64,000 bases of DNA. It comes from Corynebacterium sp. KPL1814. Its GTDB lineage: Bacteria; Actinomycetota; Actinomycetes; Mycobacteriales; Mycobacteriaceae. The DNA is taken from the NCBI RefSeq assembly GCF_000478175.1, contig NZ_KI515774.1, forward strand, positions 179,474-243,473. The letters are read 5' to 3'. Of this stretch, positions 63,830-64,000 are shown piece by piece. The notes beneath the pieces are model-generated. The model was not told where the DNA came from and did no database searches. It worked only from the letters and a program-made list of their open reading frames with translations. Both the position numbers and the translations under genes were made by a program. Position 1 is the first letter of the stretch; the number at the start of each line of letters is the position of its first letter.

Positions 63830-64000
63830 GAGAGTGTCTAATGGTTTGTGTGTAGGTTCCCAACCTGCATAAGGAGATGGACCAGAATGACTAGTGTGGC
63901 ACGACGAGATCTAAGCTGATAAGGCCAAGATTGATGCGATTGAAAAGAAGCTGCTTGCTAACCCTGACATCGCGAAACTGATTGATGACCTAGGCACGTC
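63830..64000 (+). mobile_element. IS256-family element B, copy 2 (runs off window)
   Basis: The end GAGAGTGTCTAATGGTTTGT starts at 63830, as in element B but in plus orientation. The eight bases TAGACAAT before it are the expected target duplication. The transposase starts at ATG 63897 (MTSVARRD); compared with copy B one extra base in the stretch after CGACGAGAT shifts the frame and brings TGA, so this copy appears inactive. Confidence 0.88.
63897..64000 (+). pseudogene. IS256-family transposase, frameshifted, partial
   Basis: The first eight codons (MTSVARRD) equal transposase B. Then CTAAGCT stands where B has CCGGCT, one base longer, which puts TGA TAA in frame. The downstream reading KIDAIEKKLLANPDIAKLID is preserved in the shifted frame up to the window edge. 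Confidence 0.8.

Overview
The window is a chromosomal segment of a Corynebacterium species (high-GC Actinobacteria). The gene order hemW-hrcA-dnaJ-rsmE-phoH-ybeY ... era-recO-uppS-zur-glyS ... dgt ... dnaG, the leaderless promoters with TANNNT -10 boxes directly before start codons, a BioQ-type operator, and protein sequences typical of the genus all point there. I cannot fix the species from the sequence alone.

Region 1 (1-28.5 kb) is mostly core chromosome. It carries a CNNM/CorC membrane protein (partial), heme chaperone, heat-shock repressor and co-chaperone, rRNA methylation and maturation genes, pyridoxal kinase, a formamidase, era/recO/uppS, a zinc-regulator pair, glycyl-tRNA synthetase, a TPM-domain membrane protein, dGTPase, primase and a PAP2 phosphatase. 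Embedded in it are an intact IS3-family element (18285-19604, 5-bp target duplication), a low-GC ABC/FtsX exporter, an RNase Sa-like ribonuclease with a barstar-like inhibitor, and two copies of a 33-bp intergenic repeat.

Region 2 (28.5-45.6 kb) is a metabolic block. It holds beta-ketoadipate pathway genes (pcaF, pcaR, pcaI, pcaJ) with an MHS-type transporter; an operon encoding a split biotin-dependent carboxylase (transcarboxylase 5S-type subunit, biotin carrier, biotin carboxylase); and a divergent cluster made of a ferredoxin-type reductase facing three tandem MpaB/DUF2236-family heme-oxygenase-like genes followed by an aldehyde dehydrogenase. That last cluster looks like an uncharacterised oxidative (possibly isoprenoid or alkene cleaving) pathway and is the best candidate for an undescribed system.

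Region 3 (45.7-51.6 kb) is a decayed integrated element in the 3' end of a tRNA-Asn gene. It is bounded by 27-bp direct repeats (45719-45745 and 51562-51588), carries a doubly frameshifted integrase, and separates the tRNA from its original terminator. Cargo includes a cyanase, an IS1634-type pseudogene, plasmid-like small genes, a 54-bp inverted duplication of integrase sequence, and a 1.1-kb non-coding tract with an elaborate hairpin array and 35-bp direct repeats.

Region 4 (51.6-54.2 kb) has bioW-bioF behind a perfect BioQ-type operator, plus a small acidic protein. Region 5 (54.4-64.0 kb) is an insertion-sequence graveyard: IS256 within IS256 within IS3, IS3 copies two and three, an istA remnant, a truncated plasmid repA and a broken restriction gene. 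In its middle is a coupled pair encoding a secreted, Gly/Ala-rich bacteriocin-like protein and a small membrane protein that may be its immunity factor.
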